Below, piece by piece: positions 40,715-49,911 of a stretch of 64,000 nucleotides of DNA (positions are counted from its first letter, which is position 1; each line of letters starts with the position of its first letter). Below the pieces are notes generated by a model. It made no database searches. It worked only from the letters and a program-made list of their open reading frames with translations, and was not told where the DNA came from. The translations under genes and the position numbers were made by a program. Origin of the DNA: Azospirillum cavernae (lineage in GTDB: Bacteria > Pseudomonadota > Alphaproteobacteria > Azospirillales > Azospirillaceae); contig NZ_QYUL01000004.1 of NCBI RefSeq assembly GCF_003590795.1, positions 62,001-126,000 of the forward strand, given 5' to 3'.

Positions 40715-40804
40715 ATCCGCTGGCGCCGTTCTTGAACGGGCGACCGATACAGGGCGATGGATTGGGAAGCCTTCCAGCGCCGGTTCGCGGGCGGAGTGAT
40801 TCTG

Positions 40805-42853
40805 ATGACAAAAAATTTCCAACAGCCGGCGTCACAGGCCAACGCCTTCGCCAATTTGCGGACCGCGACCAAGATCTACACCGGCTTCGGCGTCACGCTG
40901 TGCCTGCTGGTCGGATTGGGCGCGGTGTCCTGGACGGGTTTGCAGGCCAGTGAAGACGCCATGCGCCATTTCTCGACCCAAACCAAAATCGCCAGCCTCT
41001 TGGGCGAGGCCGACACCGACGTGTCCGACGCGCTCAGCGCCGCGCAAGAGTTCCTGGCGACCGGGCGTCAGGAAGCGCCCGCCAGCGTCCACAAGTCGTT
41101 GAGCCATTTTCAAGACACTCTGAAAAATGTCGGCGAGCGCATGGATCTGGCCGAAAATCGTCGGTTGGCGACCGAGGCCGCCGGGCTGGGGCATCAGTTC
41201 TCGCAGGGGTTCGACCGGCTGGTCGCTCTGCGCAACGAGCGGGAGGCCTTGATCGCCGCCATCGTCAACGCCAAGGGCGCGGAAATCCGAACCGCCCTCA
41301 GCGAAACGGTTCAGCTTGAAAAGCGCGGCGGCAGCCTGGACCGCACCGTCATCGTCGCCGGTTTCAGCGAACAATTCCTTCTGGTCCGCGTCCTCGTCGC
41401 CCGCTTCGTCGCGGAGCACAAGCCGGCCGATCTCACCCGGATCCGCTCCGATCTGACCAACCTGCAATCAAAGACGCAGAGTTTGTTGAGCGGCTTCTCT
41501 GAAGAGCCGTCAAAAGCGAAACTGACGGAAATCGTTGGGAAGTTGCCAGACTATGTGGCTGGAATCGAACGAATCGCCCTTCTGGACGCGGAGCTTCGCA
41601 CCGTTCGGGAAGAGGCGATGGAGCGAAACGGACAGGCCGTGAACGAGCGGATCGGCGCGATCCGTCAAAACGCCGTCGCCGATCAGGAAAAATTGCAACG
41701 GATGACCGACGCGGCGGTGTCCTCGGCCAAAAGCTTGGGGCTGGCGGTGACAGTCGCCGCGCTGCTGCTCGGCGGGCTGCTGGCTTGGCTGATTTCGCGC
41801 GCCATCACGCGCCCCTTGGGTGGCATCACCCTCGCCATGGGGCGCTTGGCCCAGGGTGATCTGACCGTGGACGTCAACGACGCGCAACGCCGCGATGAAA
41901 TCGGCGAACTGGCCCGCGCCCTGGAGATCTTCAAGACCAACGCCCAGGAGATGAAGCGTCTGGAATCCGAACAGGCCGCCGCCGAACAGCGGGCCGCGAC
42001 CGAACGCAAGCAGACGATGATGCGCTTGGCCGACAATTTTGAAGGCGCGGTTCAAGGCATTGTGGAGACCGTGGCCAACGCCGCGACAGGGATGCAGCGC
42101 GCCGCCACCGCTTTGTCCTCCACCGCCACCCAGGCCAGCGAACGGTCCACCATCGTCGCGGCGGCGTCCGAACAAGCCTCGGTCAACGTGCAGACGGTGG
42201 CCTCGGCGACGGAAGAGCTGTCGGCCTCCATCGGCGAAATCGGCCATCAGGTCGAAAATTCGACCCGCATCGCCCAGCAGGCGGTGTCCGACGCCGAACG
42301 GGCCAACGGCGCCATCCAGGGGCTGGTCGTCGCCGCCGAGCAGATCGGGCAGGTGGTGGAACTCATCAGCGGCATCGCCGCCCAAACCAACCTGTTGGCG
42401 CTGAACGCCACCATCGAGGCGGCGCGCGCGGGCGAAGCGGGCAAGGGCTTCGCCGTCGTCGCCAGCGAGGTGAAGGCCCTGGCCACCCAGACCGCGCGCG
42501 CCACCGACGAGATCCAATCCAAGGTTCAGGAAATCCAAACCGCCACAAGCGGCGCCCGCACGGTGATCGGCGGCATCGGCCAGACCATCAGCCAGATGAG
42601 CGAAATCGCCGCGACCATCGCCGCCGCCATCGAAGAGCAGGGGGCCGCCACCCGCGACATCGCCAGCAACGTGAGCCAAGCCGCCCATGGCACCGGCGAG
42701 GTGTCGTCCAACATCGTCGGCGTGTCCAACGCGGTTCAACAGACCGGGGCCGCCGCCCACGACGTCCGCGCCACATCCGAAGCTCTGGCGCTCGAAGCCG
42801 ATCATCTGCGCCGCGAGGTCGGCGCCTTCATCGCCACCGTGCGCAGCGCGTAA
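40805..42853 (+). CDS. Methyl-accepting chemotaxis protein with helical sensor domain
   Basis: 682 residues; ATG 40805 is behind CGGAG. One transmembrane helix near residue 30 (YTGFGVTLCLLVGLGAVSWT) and one near 315 (SLGLAVTVAALLLGGLLAWL) frame a long all-helical periplasmic sensor of about 260 residues, of the helical bimodular (HBM-like) type. Then HAMP (AITRPLGGITLAMGRLAQGD) and the signalling hairpin tip ISGIAAQTNLLALNATIEAA. It detects an unidentified ligand. The terminator at 42871 ends the unit. Confidence 0.9.
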   Translation: MTKNFQQPASQANAFANLRTATKIYTGFGVTLCLLVGLGAVSWTGLQASEDAMRHFSTQTKIASLLGEADTDVSDALSAAQEFLATGRQEAPASVHKSLSHFQDTLKNVGERMDLAENRRLATEAAGLGHQFSQGFDRLVALRNEREALIAAIVNAKGAEIRTALSETVQLEKRGGSLDRTVIVAGFSEQFLLVRVLVARFVAEHKPADLTRIRSDLTNLQSKTQSLLSGFSEEPSKAKLTEIVGKLPDYVAGIERIALLDAELRTVREEAMERNGQAVNERIGAIRQNAVADQEKLQRMTDAAVSSAKSLGLAVTVAALLLGGLLAWLISRAITRPLGGITLAMGRLAQGDLTVDVNDAQRRDEIGELARALEIFKTNAQEMKRLESEQAAAEQRAATERKQTMMRLADNFEGAVQGIVETVANAATGMQRAATALSSTATQASERSTIVAAASEQASVNVQTVASATEELSASIGEIGHQVENSTRIAQQAVSDAERANGAIQGLVVAAEQIGQVVELISGIAAQTNLLALNATIEAARAGEAGKGFAVVASEVKALATQTARATDEIQSKVQEIQTATSGARTVIGGIGQTISQMSEIAATIAAAIEEQGAATRDIASNVSQAAHGTGEVSSNIVGVSNAVQQTGAAAHDVRATSEALALEADHLRREVGAFIATVRSA

Positions 42854-42870
42854 CCACCCTGACAGACCCA

Positions 42871-42910
42871 GCCCCCCGCTGACGGTTCCCGTCGGCGGGG
42901 GGGTTTCTTT
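42871..42910 (+). terminator. Strong intrinsic terminator
   Basis: Arms CCCCCCGCTGACGG and CCGTCGGCGGGGGG with a TTC loop, followed by TTTCTTT. Ends the chemoreceptor gene and lies directly before the end of the convergent lyase gene. Confidence 0.85.
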
Positions 42911-42920
42911 GCCGCGCCCC

Positions 42921-44153
42921 TTATTCCGCCGCCACGCTCATCGCGACGCCCGCGTGATCGAGCGCCTGCGACAGATCGGCCAGCAGATCGGCGGGGGTTT
43001 CCAGCCCGATGGACAGGCGGACCAGACCGTCGGAAATGCCGTACAGCGCGCGCTCTTCGGCCGTGTAGGTGGAGTGGGTCATGCTGGCCGGGTGCTGGAC
43101 CAGGGTTTCGGCGTCGCCCAGGCTGACGGCGCGGGTGACGAGGCGCAGCGCGTCCATGAAGCGCAGGCCGCCGGCGTAGCCGTCCATCAACTCAAAGGCG
43201 ATCATGCCGCCAAAATCGCTCATCTGCCGCTTGGCCACCGCGTGCTGAGGGTGGCTGGGCAGGCCGGGGAAATGGACGGCCTTCACCGCCGGGTGCGCGG
43301 CGATCAGATCGGCGGCCAGCCGGGCGGAGGAGCAATGACGCTCCATCCGCAATTCCAGCGTCTTCAGCCCGCGCAAAATCAGGTTGGCGTCGGACGCCGA
43401 CAGCACGGCGCCGGTCATGTCCTTCAGCCCGACCATGCGGATGCGGCCCAGCAATTCGGCCCCGCCGATCACCGCGCCCGCCGTCAGATCGCCGTGACCG
43501 CCGAGATATTTGGTGGCGGAATGAACGACCAGATCGGCCCCCAGCTCCAGCGGGCGTTGCAGCAGCGGCGTGCAATAGGTGTTGTCCACCATCACCAGCG
43601 CGCCATGACGATGCGCCACGGCGGCGACGACGGCGATGTCGACGACGCGCATGTTGGGGTTGGCGGGCGTTTCGAAATAGACCACGCGGGTCTTGTCGGA
43701 CAGCGCCGCTTCCAGATTGGCGACGTCGGTCAGATCCACATGGGTGACGGTGACGCCAAAGCGCGCCAGCCCGTGGCGCAGGAAGGAAAAGGTGCAGCCA
43801 TACAGGGTTTTGTCGACGATCACCTCGTCGCCCGGCTGGACGATGGTCCACAGCGCCGAGGTGATGGCCCCCATGCCCGACGACGTGGCCAAGGCCGCCT
43901 CGCCGCCCTCCAGGATCGCCAACCGCTCTTCCAGCAGATTCAGCGTCGGGTTGCCAAGGCGGGTGTAGATGTAGCCCTTGCCCTCTCCGGCGAAACGCTG
44001 GCCGCCGGTGGCGGCGTCGGGGAAGGCGAAGGTCGAGGTCATGTAGACCGGCGGCACCAGCGCGCCGTTGTGCTGCATCGGGTCATAGCCATGGTGGATG
44101 GCGCGGGTGGCGAAACCGGCGGCGGGCGATGACGGCTTGAGCGACGACGACAT
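42921..44153 (-). CDS. megL: Methionine gamma-lyase
   Basis: 410 residues of the Cys/Met metabolism PLP family. The PLP Lys is in HSATKYLGGHGDLTAG; YIYTRLGNPTLNLLEERLAI and ATSSGMGAIT are conserved. The Cys in TLYGCTFSFL (Cys116 in the Pseudomonas putida enzyme) is the residue that separates methionine gamma-lyase from cystathionine lyases. It breaks methionine to methanethiol, ammonia and 2-oxobutyrate. Divergent from the TyrR-like regulator, with three palindromic sites between. ATG 44153 was preferred over one 15 codons upstream. Confidence 0.85.
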   Translation of the reverse strand: MSSSLKPSSPAAGFATRAIHHGYDPMQHNGALVPPVYMTSTFAFPDAATGGQRFAGEGKGYIYTRLGNPTLNLLEERLAILEGGEAALATSSGMGAITSALWTIVQPGDEVIVDKTLYGCTFSFLRHGLARFGVTVTHVDLTDVANLEAALSDKTRVVYFETPANPNMRVVDIAVVAAVAHRHGALVMVDNTYCTPLLQRPLELGADLVVHSATKYLGGHGDLTAGAVIGGAELLGRIRMVGLKDMTGAVLSASDANLILRGLKTLELRMERHCSSARLAADLIAAHPAVKAVHFPGLPSHPQHAVAKRQMSDFGGMIAFELMDGYAGGLRFMDALRLVTRAVSLGDAETLVQHPASMTHSTYTAEERALYGISDGLVRLSIGLETPADLLADLSQALDHAGVAMSVAAE

Positions 44154-44363
44154 GGGAAGCCTCGTGATGCGGGGAGGGGCGTGGATGCCCCCCATCATCG
44201 CAAGGCGCGGGCCAAGCGTGGAAAAGCGGCGGTTTTCGGGGGATCGACCGAATAGAGCGTCAGGAATTCCTTACAGCCGCGACGCGGATTTTGTGAAATC
44301 CCGGCTTTCCCGTGGGCTGGCGCGGGTGTAAGAAATTTCTGACGCTGTAAGGAATTTCTGACG
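44154..44363. promoter_or_regulatory. megL/TyrR-like divergent promoter with three repeated palindromes
   Basis: Three sites of the form GTMAGRAATTYCTKAC: GTCAGGAATTCCTTAC (44259-44274), GTAAGAAATTTCTGAC (44328-44343) and GTAAGGAATTTCTGAC (44347-44362). The last covers the ribosome-binding region and ends one base before the ATG at 44364; the second lies 19 bp in front of it, the first 69 bp further. This fits autorepression and control of megL. Confidence 0.7.
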
Positions 44364-45878
44364 ATGATGCTCGACATCCGTGGCGAAAACCGGCTTGGCA
44401 TCACCAGCGAGATTTTGGCGGTCATCGCGCGCGCCGGGTTCGACCTGCGACGGCTGGAGGTGGAGACCGGCCATGTCTACGCCCATGTGCCGGGCCTGCG
44501 CGACGCCGACCTGCCGCGCCTGCGCATGGCCCTGGAATGGATCCCCGGCGTCCAATCCGTGGCGGCGATCGACGCGTTGCCCGGCGACCGTCGGCGCGAG
44601 GCGCTGGAAACGCTGGTCGCGTCCTTCCCCGACCCGCTGCTGGTGGTCGCGCCCGATGGCGGGATCGCGGCGGCCAACGCGGCGGCCCAGGCGATCATCG
44701 GCCCGTCGGCCACACTGCCCGCCGCCATCGCCGCCCGGCTGCGCGCCGACGCGGGCGGCGGATCGCTGGCGCTGACCGTCGATGGCCGGGCCTATCTGGC
44801 CGAGCTGGTGGCGACGAAAGCGGAAACGGGCGCCGGGAAGACGGGCGGCGGCTGGCTGGTCATCTTCCGCGCCTCGCAACGGATCGGGCGGGAGTTGGCC
44901 TTGGTCGGGCCGGGGGAAAGCGGCACGCTCGACCGCATCGTCGGGGAATCGCCGTTGATCGCCCAGGTCAAGGACCGCATCCGCCGCTTCGCCGACGTCG
45001 AGGCCCCGGTCCTGATCGGCGGCGAAACCGGCGTCGGCAAAGAGCTGGTGGCCCGCGCCATCCACGGGGCCGGATCGCGCCGCGCCGCGCCCTTTCTGGC
45101 GCTGAACTGCGCCGCCCTGCCGGAAAATCTGGTGGAAAGCGAGCTGTTCGGCTACGCCCCCGGCGCCTTCAGCGGCGCGACGCGCGACGGCAAGCTGGGG
45201 CTGTTGGAGCTGGCCGACGGCGGCGTGCTGTTCCTGGATGAAATCGGCGAGATGTCGCCCTATGTGCAATCCAAGCTGCTGCGCTTTCTGGAGGATGGCA
45301 CCTTTCGCCGGGTGGGCGGCAAGCAGGAGCGGCGGGTGTCGGTGCGCATCCTGTCGGCGACCCACCGCGACCTCGCCCGCCTGTGCGGCGATGGCCGGTT
45401 TCGCGAGGATCTTCTGTACCGCCTGTCGGTGCTGCGGGTCGATGTTCCGGCGCTGCGCGAACGGCGGGAGGACATTCCGGGCTTGGTTGATCGCTTTCTC
45501 GGCGGCGCGGCGGCGCAGATCGGCCGCCCCAAGCCGCGCCTCACCGCGCAAGCGCTGGAGCGGCTGACCAACCATGGCTGGCCCGGCAACGTGCGCCAAT
45601 TGCAGAATGTGGTGTTCCGCACCCTGACCCTGGCCGACGGGCCGGTCATCGGGCTGGAGCATCTCGACCTCAGCCGCGACGGGCGGAGCGGCGGCGACGA
45701 GGGGACGGGTGAAGGCGACCTCCCCCCCGATTGGCAGACCGCGCAACGCCGGTTCGAGGCCGATTTGCTGCGCCGACTGTGGCCGCTCTACCCGTCGAGC
45801 CGCAAGCTGGCCGCCCGGCTGGGCGTGTCGCACACCACCATCGCGCAAAAGCTGAAGGCGGCGGGGATCACGCCCTGA
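44364..45878 (+). CDS. TyrR-like ACT-PAS-AAA+ transcriptional regulator
   Basis: 504 residues. The N-terminal ACT-type domain (MMLDIRGENRLGITSEILAV, VYAHVPGL) is followed by a PAS-like part, the AAA+ core (Walker A GGETGVGKELVA; Walker B LFLDEIGEMS; arginine region DLLYRLSVLRVDVPALRER) and a C-terminal Fis-type HTH (SSRKLAARLGVSHTTIAQKL). The sigma-54 contact motif GAFTGA reads GAFSGA, so sigma-54 dependence is open. In enteric TyrR the motif is missing altogether. Likely an amino-acid-responsive regulator of megL. Confidence 0.85.
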   Translation: MMLDIRGENRLGITSEILAVIARAGFDLRRLEVETGHVYAHVPGLRDADLPRLRMALEWIPGVQSVAAIDALPGDRRREALETLVASFPDPLLVVAPDGGIAAANAAAQAIIGPSATLPAAIAARLRADAGGGSLALTVDGRAYLAELVATKAETGAGKTGGGWLVIFRASQRIGRELALVGPGESGTLDRIVGESPLIAQVKDRIRRFADVEAPVLIGGETGVGKELVARAIHGAGSRRAAPFLALNCAALPENLVESELFGYAPGAFSGATRDGKLGLLELADGGVLFLDEIGEMSPYVQSKLLRFLEDGTFRRVGGKQERRVSVRILSATHRDLARLCGDGRFREDLLYRLSVLRVDVPALRERREDIPGLVDRFLGGAAAQIGRPKPRLTAQALERLTNHGWPGNVRQLQNVVFRTLTLADGPVIGLEHLDLSRDGRSGGDEGTGEGDLPPDWQTAQRRFEADLLRRLWPLYPSSRKLAARLGVSHTTIAQKLKAAGITP

Positions 45879-45893
45879 GGGGGTGGAGGCGGC

Positions 45894-47573
45894 TCAGCGC
45901 TCCTCGTCAAACACGACTTGGCCGTTGACCGCGTAGAGGTAGCACTCCATTTTCTCGCTGCGCTGCTGGCACTGCTCCAGCGCCGCCTCGCGCGCCTCGT
46001 CGTCGGACGCCCGGCCCCAGACGGCGGCCCAGACGCCGCTGGGGGTCAGGGCGATGGCCTTGTGGTCGGGGTTGCGCTGGTAATTCGTCATCGACACCTC
46101 GCGCGTGCGGTCGGAGACGAAGGGCACCAGTTCAGGATCGAAACGCCCGCTGCCGGGAATCGCCACCGGGGTGGCCTTGAAGCCGATTTTCGGATCGAAC
46201 ACCACGGCGTCGCCGACGGCGTAGAGGGCGCAGGGTTCTTCCGCGTTGAACTGGCAATATTGCAGGGCGCTGCGCTTCACGTCCTCCTCGCTGCGGGCGT
46301 TGGTCTTGTTGGTGAAATAAGCGTAGTTGCCGCGCTGGGAAATCGCGATGGCCTTTGGACTCGGCAAATCCGGGTAGCGCGCCAGCGCGTCGCGCGCCTT
46401 GGCGGGCAGATAGGGGATGGCCGACACGTCCAAACGCCGCACCGGAGCCGGAGGAGGGGGCGCGGCCAGCGCGGCGACCACCGGCGGGGGAGGGGCGGGA
46501 GGCGGCGCGGGCGTGGACAGCTCCACCGGCGCGGCGGGCGGCGGCGCGGGCGACGCCGAAGAGGGGGAAGGCGGGGCGGCGGGAATGGAGGGAACGGCGG
46601 CGACCCGCGCCACCGCCGCCGGGCTGTTCAATTCGGCGATCTTGGCCTCGGCGATGGCGGCGAAGGTGCCTTGCGGGAATTGGCGGAGATAGGCCTCGAA
46701 CATGCGGGGATTGGCGCTGCTCTTCACGCTGTCCCAAAAGGCCATCTCCTTGTCCGTCGAAACGGGCGCGGCGGCGGCGGGCGGCGGCGTCACCACCGTG
46801 GTCGGCCCCAGAAAGTAAAAGCGCCCTTCGATGGGGGAGGCCGACACCCAGGGCTGTTGCGCGCCGCCGGTGTTGCGCTTCACCGTCACGCCGACGTCGT
46901 TGAACACGTCGAACACGGTGTCGCCGGGCTTCGACACCGCCTTGGCCAGAGCCTCCGTGTAAGGGCTGTTGGCCCCCTCGCCATCGGCGGCGACCGCGCC
47001 CGGCTGGGTGGCGTAGGCGATGATCGTTCCGGCGGGGGCCTGCATCTGCGCCAAACCCGACGACACCGACCGCAGCCCGCGCCCGCCGAACGGGTTGTTG
47101 CGGCAGGCGTCCAGAATGATGATGTTCAACCGGCTTTCGGCCAGGGTCATCTCGTCCAGCACGACGCTGACGTCGATCAACTCATAACGGACGTCGGCCT
47201 CTTTGGTCAGGTTGGCCGTCACCGGCAGCAGAAAATTGCTGCCGCGCACCTGCACGCCATGCCCGGCGTAATAGAACAGCCCGACGTCGGCCCCGGCCAG
47301 CCGCGCGCCGAATTTGCGGATCGCCTGCTCCGTCCCCGTCTTGTCCAGGTCGAGTTGGGCCGACCCGCCAATCAACTCAAACCCCGCCTTGGCCAGCGTC
47401 TCGCCGATCACCCGCGCGTCGTTGACCGGGTTGGGCAGAGGGGGCGCGTGCTGGTAGGCGCTGTTCCCCAACACCAGGGCGACCCGCCGCCCCTCGGCCC
47501 AGGCGGGGGCGGCGACCAGCGCCAGCAACGGCAGCAGCAGCGCGGCGACCCGTTTCAATGTTCCCACGGTCAC
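45894..47573 (-). CDS. Secreted caspase-like (peptidase C14) protein with C-terminal repeats
   Basis: 559 residues with a signal peptide (VAALLLPLLALVAAPAWAEG). The caspase fold: RRVALVLGNSAYQHAPPLPN, the His in FYYAGHGVQVRG and the Cys in IILDACRNNPFGG, then YATQPGAVAADG and NSPYTEALAKAV. A long Pro/Ala-rich linker (about residues 320-375) leads to two similar C-terminal units (AIAISQRGNYAYFTNKTNAR and AIALTPSGVWAAVWGRASDD with a Cys pair each), DUF4189-like. Such bacterial orthocaspases act as arginine-specific proteases or in stress. Its stop converges on the TyrR-like gene with 15 bp between. Confidence 0.8.
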   Translation of the reverse strand: MTVGTLKRVAALLLPLLALVAAPAWAEGRRVALVLGNSAYQHAPPLPNPVNDARVIGETLAKAGFELIGGSAQLDLDKTGTEQAIRKFGARLAGADVGLFYYAGHGVQVRGSNFLLPVTANLTKEADVRYELIDVSVVLDEMTLAESRLNIIILDACRNNPFGGRGLRSVSSGLAQMQAPAGTIIAYATQPGAVAADGEGANSPYTEALAKAVSKPGDTVFDVFNDVGVTVKRNTGGAQQPWVSASPIEGRFYFLGPTTVVTPPPAAAAPVSTDKEMAFWDSVKSSANPRMFEAYLRQFPQGTFAAIAEAKIAELNSPAAVARVAAVPSIPAAPPSPSSASPAPPPAAPVELSTPAPPPAPPPPVVAALAAPPPPAPVRRLDVSAIPYLPAKARDALARYPDLPSPKAIAISQRGNYAYFTNKTNARSEEDVKRSALQYCQFNAEEPCALYAVGDAVVFDPKIGFKATPVAIPGSGRFDPELVPFVSDRTREVSMTNYQRNPDHKAIALTPSGVWAAVWGRASDDEAREAALEQCQQRSEKMECYLYAVNGQVVFDEER

Positions 47574-47640
47574 GTTTTCCCTGAATCAGACGGCCCCGCC
47601 GCCATACTGCCAAATTCCATGGGCTTATGGCTGGACAAAA

Positions 47641-47665
47641 TCACAGCCCCGCGTATGCGGGGGGC
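47641..47665 (-). terminator. Terminator of the DUF350-DUF1190-ligase operon
   Basis: Minus strand: CCCCGC-ATAC-GCGGGG followed by a CTGTGATTTTG tail, just after the ligase gene. Confidence 0.6.
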
Positions 47666-47682
47666 ATGGTGATCCACAGCGG

Positions 47683-48891
47683 TCAGCCACGAGCGATTCG
47701 ATGAGGGACGAAACGGCTCATGTCGCCGGTGATAAGGCTGTGGTCCTCGCGGACGCCCAACCCGCAAGGCGTGCCGCCAGCCATCCAGACGCCGAAGACG
47801 GCGTAATTGCCATCCGCTTCCGCCAAGGGCGTGAAGGCTTGATACACCCAGCCATCCTCACCATAAGGCCCGCCCGTTTGGGCGATTGGCTGTTCGACCG
47901 GAAAGCCTGCGGCGTCCAGGGTGGCGATGCTGACGTTGCAGCCCTCGCGACCGAGCAGCGGCTTGGCCACCACCGTGCCGCCCGCTGGAAAACGTGCGCG
48001 GTCGAGCGCGGTGGGCAGCAGATTCGGATGGCCGGGGTTCAACTCCCACAGCAGGGCGAACAGCCCCTTCGACGCCATCACCATCTTCCAGGCCGGTTCA
48101 ATCATCCGAATCCGGCCCTGTTCGGCGGCGGCCAGCAATTCACGGCCTGTCGCCTCCCGGATCATCCAATCCCAAGGGTACAGCTTCATCAGGTGCCGAA
48201 TCGGCAGGCCGGAATCGTCCAGAAAATACCCAGAAGCGTCGTCGTAACGGATCGCCTGGATGGGCATCGCCTTGGTGGTCATGCCCCCCCGCAGCGCCAG
48301 CGTCTGGAGATAGGCGATGGTCGCCTCGTCTTCCGGGTGCGGCGTCAAGCAGGCGAAATGAACCGCCTCCTCGTGCGACGCGAGGCCGGGAAAGGCCCGC
48401 GCCCGCGCCCGCCAACGCTCAACCAGCGCCTCTTCCAAGCTGTTGAACTGGTCGGCCTCCGGGTGGACGTCCTGAAGCCAGCACCATTGCACGACCGCCG
48501 TTTCGTAGAGCGCGGTCGGCGTTTCGGCGTTCAACTCCAGCGCTCGCGGCGGCCCATCCTTGCCGTTCCAGGCGAAGTCAAAACGCGCGTAAAGCGCCAT
48601 GTCCCGCGTGTCGCGTTCGGCCCAGCTCGCCTCGATGGCCGGGGCGGCCCAGTCAGGGATGCCGACGGCCTCGTAAAGCCCCCGCTCCACGACATGGCCG
48701 ACGGCCTCCTCGCACAGGCGGTAGACCTCCTCGGCGGCGGCCTCAAGCGTTTCGATCTCGGCAAGGGAAAAGCGCCAATGGGCGCGTTCATCCCAATAGG
48801 GCGTGCCGTCTGCGTCCGTATGGAATGGAAAGCCGATCTCATCAAGCTGGGCCTGCCAATCCGGGCGGGGGGACGTTTGGACGCGGTCCAT
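47683..48891 (-). CDS. Glutathionylspermidine-synthase-like ATP-grasp ligase (YgiC/YjfC type)
   Basis: 402 residues. The family's ATP-grasp layout is recognisable: ARFDFAWNGKDGPPRALELN, ELNAETPTALYETAVVQWCW, SLEEALVERW, MVMASKGLFALLWELNPGHP, and VVAKPLLGREGCNVSI (nucleotide-binding loop and metal ligands). Only the synthetase domain is present, with no CHAP amidase half. In E. coli the homologues lie beside DUF1190 and DUF350 genes, as here (4-bp gap to the DUF1190 gene). They are thought to join amines or peptides and are linked to membrane stress. Substrate unknown. Confidence 0.85.
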   Translation of the reverse strand: MDRVQTSPRPDWQAQLDEIGFPFHTDADGTPYWDERAHWRFSLAEIETLEAAAEEVYRLCEEAVGHVVERGLYEAVGIPDWAAPAIEASWAERDTRDMALYARFDFAWNGKDGPPRALELNAETPTALYETAVVQWCWLQDVHPEADQFNSLEEALVERWRARARAFPGLASHEEAVHFACLTPHPEDEATIAYLQTLALRGGMTTKAMPIQAIRYDDASGYFLDDSGLPIRHLMKLYPWDWMIREATGRELLAAAEQGRIRMIEPAWKMVMASKGLFALLWELNPGHPNLLPTALDRARFPAGGTVVAKPLLGREGCNVSIATLDAAGFPVEQPIAQTGGPYGEDGWVYQAFTPLAEADGNYAVFGVWMAGGTPCGLGVREDHSLITGDMSRFVPHRIARG

Positions 48892-48895
48892 GGCG

Positions 48896-49480
48896 TCAGC
48901 CTCCCGAGGAACAGCGCGACGAGCCGGTCGCGCCGAATCCGGCGTTGCGCCCGGCCATCGTAACCGTGAGGGCCTTGCCCGCGTTGGACTGGTCGCGCTG
49001 GTAGTAGGAACCGGAACCTGAGGAAGCCTGGCCCAATCCCGATTCCGCCTCGTCTTGGCGGGGCGGCGGGACCGGCGCGCGCCCGATCTGGGCGTTGCCG
49101 CTGCGGGCGTAGCCCTGGCGGTCGAAATAGACCGGCTGCGGGTGGATGCCCGTCAGGCTGCGGCCGATCATAAAGCCGACGAGCGCCGGGACGAAACCAT
49201 GACTCACGCTGCTTTCCCGGCTTTCGTTGGCCGAGACGCAGGCCAAATCGCCCATTTCGGCCTCGCAAGCCTCCTGACTGGCGAAGCGGGGAGCCTTGGC
49301 GTTGTGCTTCTTGCTCGCCGTGGCGAAGGCCGCCGCGCAGTCCTTCGCCGCCATCTCGGCGGCGCAGGCTTCGACGGAGGGATAGACGGTCGCGGTTTCT
49401 GGGCTGTCATCGCAGCAAGCGACCATGATCGGGCTGACCCCGCCCAGCAGCAAAGCCGCCACGGCGCGCGAGCGCTTCAT
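48896..49480 (-). CDS. DUF1190 (YgiB/YjfM-like) probable lipoprotein
   Basis: 194 residues from ATG 49480. A basic N-terminus and hydrophobic stretch (MKRSRAVAALLLGGVSPIMV) end in ACC, a possible lipid-attachment site. Then two Cys repeats VYPSVEACAAEMAAKDCAAA and RFASQEACEAEMGDLACVSA, typical of YgiB, and a Gly/Ser/Gln-rich tail. It acts with the ligase and DUF350 proteins; its role is unknown. 17 bp follow the DUF350 gene. Confidence 0.8.
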   Translation of the reverse strand: MKRSRAVAALLLGGVSPIMVACCDDSPETATVYPSVEACAAEMAAKDCAAAFATASKKHNAKAPRFASQEACEAEMGDLACVSANESRESSVSHGFVPALVGFMIGRSLTGIHPQPVYFDRQGYARSGNAQIGRAPVPPPRQDEAESGLGQASSGSGSYYQRDQSNAGKALTVTMAGRNAGFGATGSSRCSSGG

Positions 49481-49497
49481 CGGAATCCCTTTCGGAC

Positions 49498-49911
49498 TCA
49501 GTAGGTCAGCGAGCCATAGTTCAGCAGCCCGACGGCGATCGACAGGCTGCCGAGAAGAACGCCATAGGCGGTGCGGTCGGATTCGACGCCCGCGCGGAAA
49601 TCCGGCAACAGAATCCGTGAGCCGATGGCGTAGGCCAGGAGCTGTGAAACCAGCGCGATCACGCCCCAGACCGTCAGATCGACGACGCTGCTGGTGTGGG
49701 ACGCGACGCTCATCAACGGCAGGGCGAAACCGATCATGGCGCCGCCCAGGGTGAGCGCCGCCGTCATATTGCCCTGGCGGACCAGGGCCAGATCGCGATA
49801 CGGCGTGACGGCGGTGTAGGCCACGATGAACAGCAACAGGAACCCCAGCATCACCGCCACGAAGAGCAGATAGGATGGAAGGGTTGTCAAAGACTGAAGA
49901 ATCGGCGTCAT
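49498..49911 (-). CDS. DUF350 membrane protein (YjfL type), copy 1
   Basis: 137 residues from ATG 49911, four transmembrane helices: SYLLFVAVMLGFLLLFIVAY, LGGAMIGFALPLMSV, LTVWGVIALVSQLLAYAIGS, and VLLGSLSIAVGLLNYGSLTY. The helix 1/2 link ALVRQGNMTAALTLGGAMIG is the family signature. First gene of the DUF350-DUF1190-ligase operon. A second DUF350 gene lies at 62092. Confidence 0.85.
   Translation of the reverse strand: MTPILQSLTTLPSYLLFVAVMLGFLLLFIVAYTAVTPYRDLALVRQGNMTAALTLGGAMIGFALPLMSVASHTSSVVDLTVWGVIALVSQLLAYAIGSRILLPDFRAGVESDRTAYGVLLGSLSIAVGLLNYGSLTY

Noticed and set aside
44364..45878. NtrC-type sigma-54 activator with a receiver domain
   Set aside because: The N-terminus is ACT/PAS-like, with no phosphoacceptor receiver motif, and GAFTGA is changed to GAFSGA.
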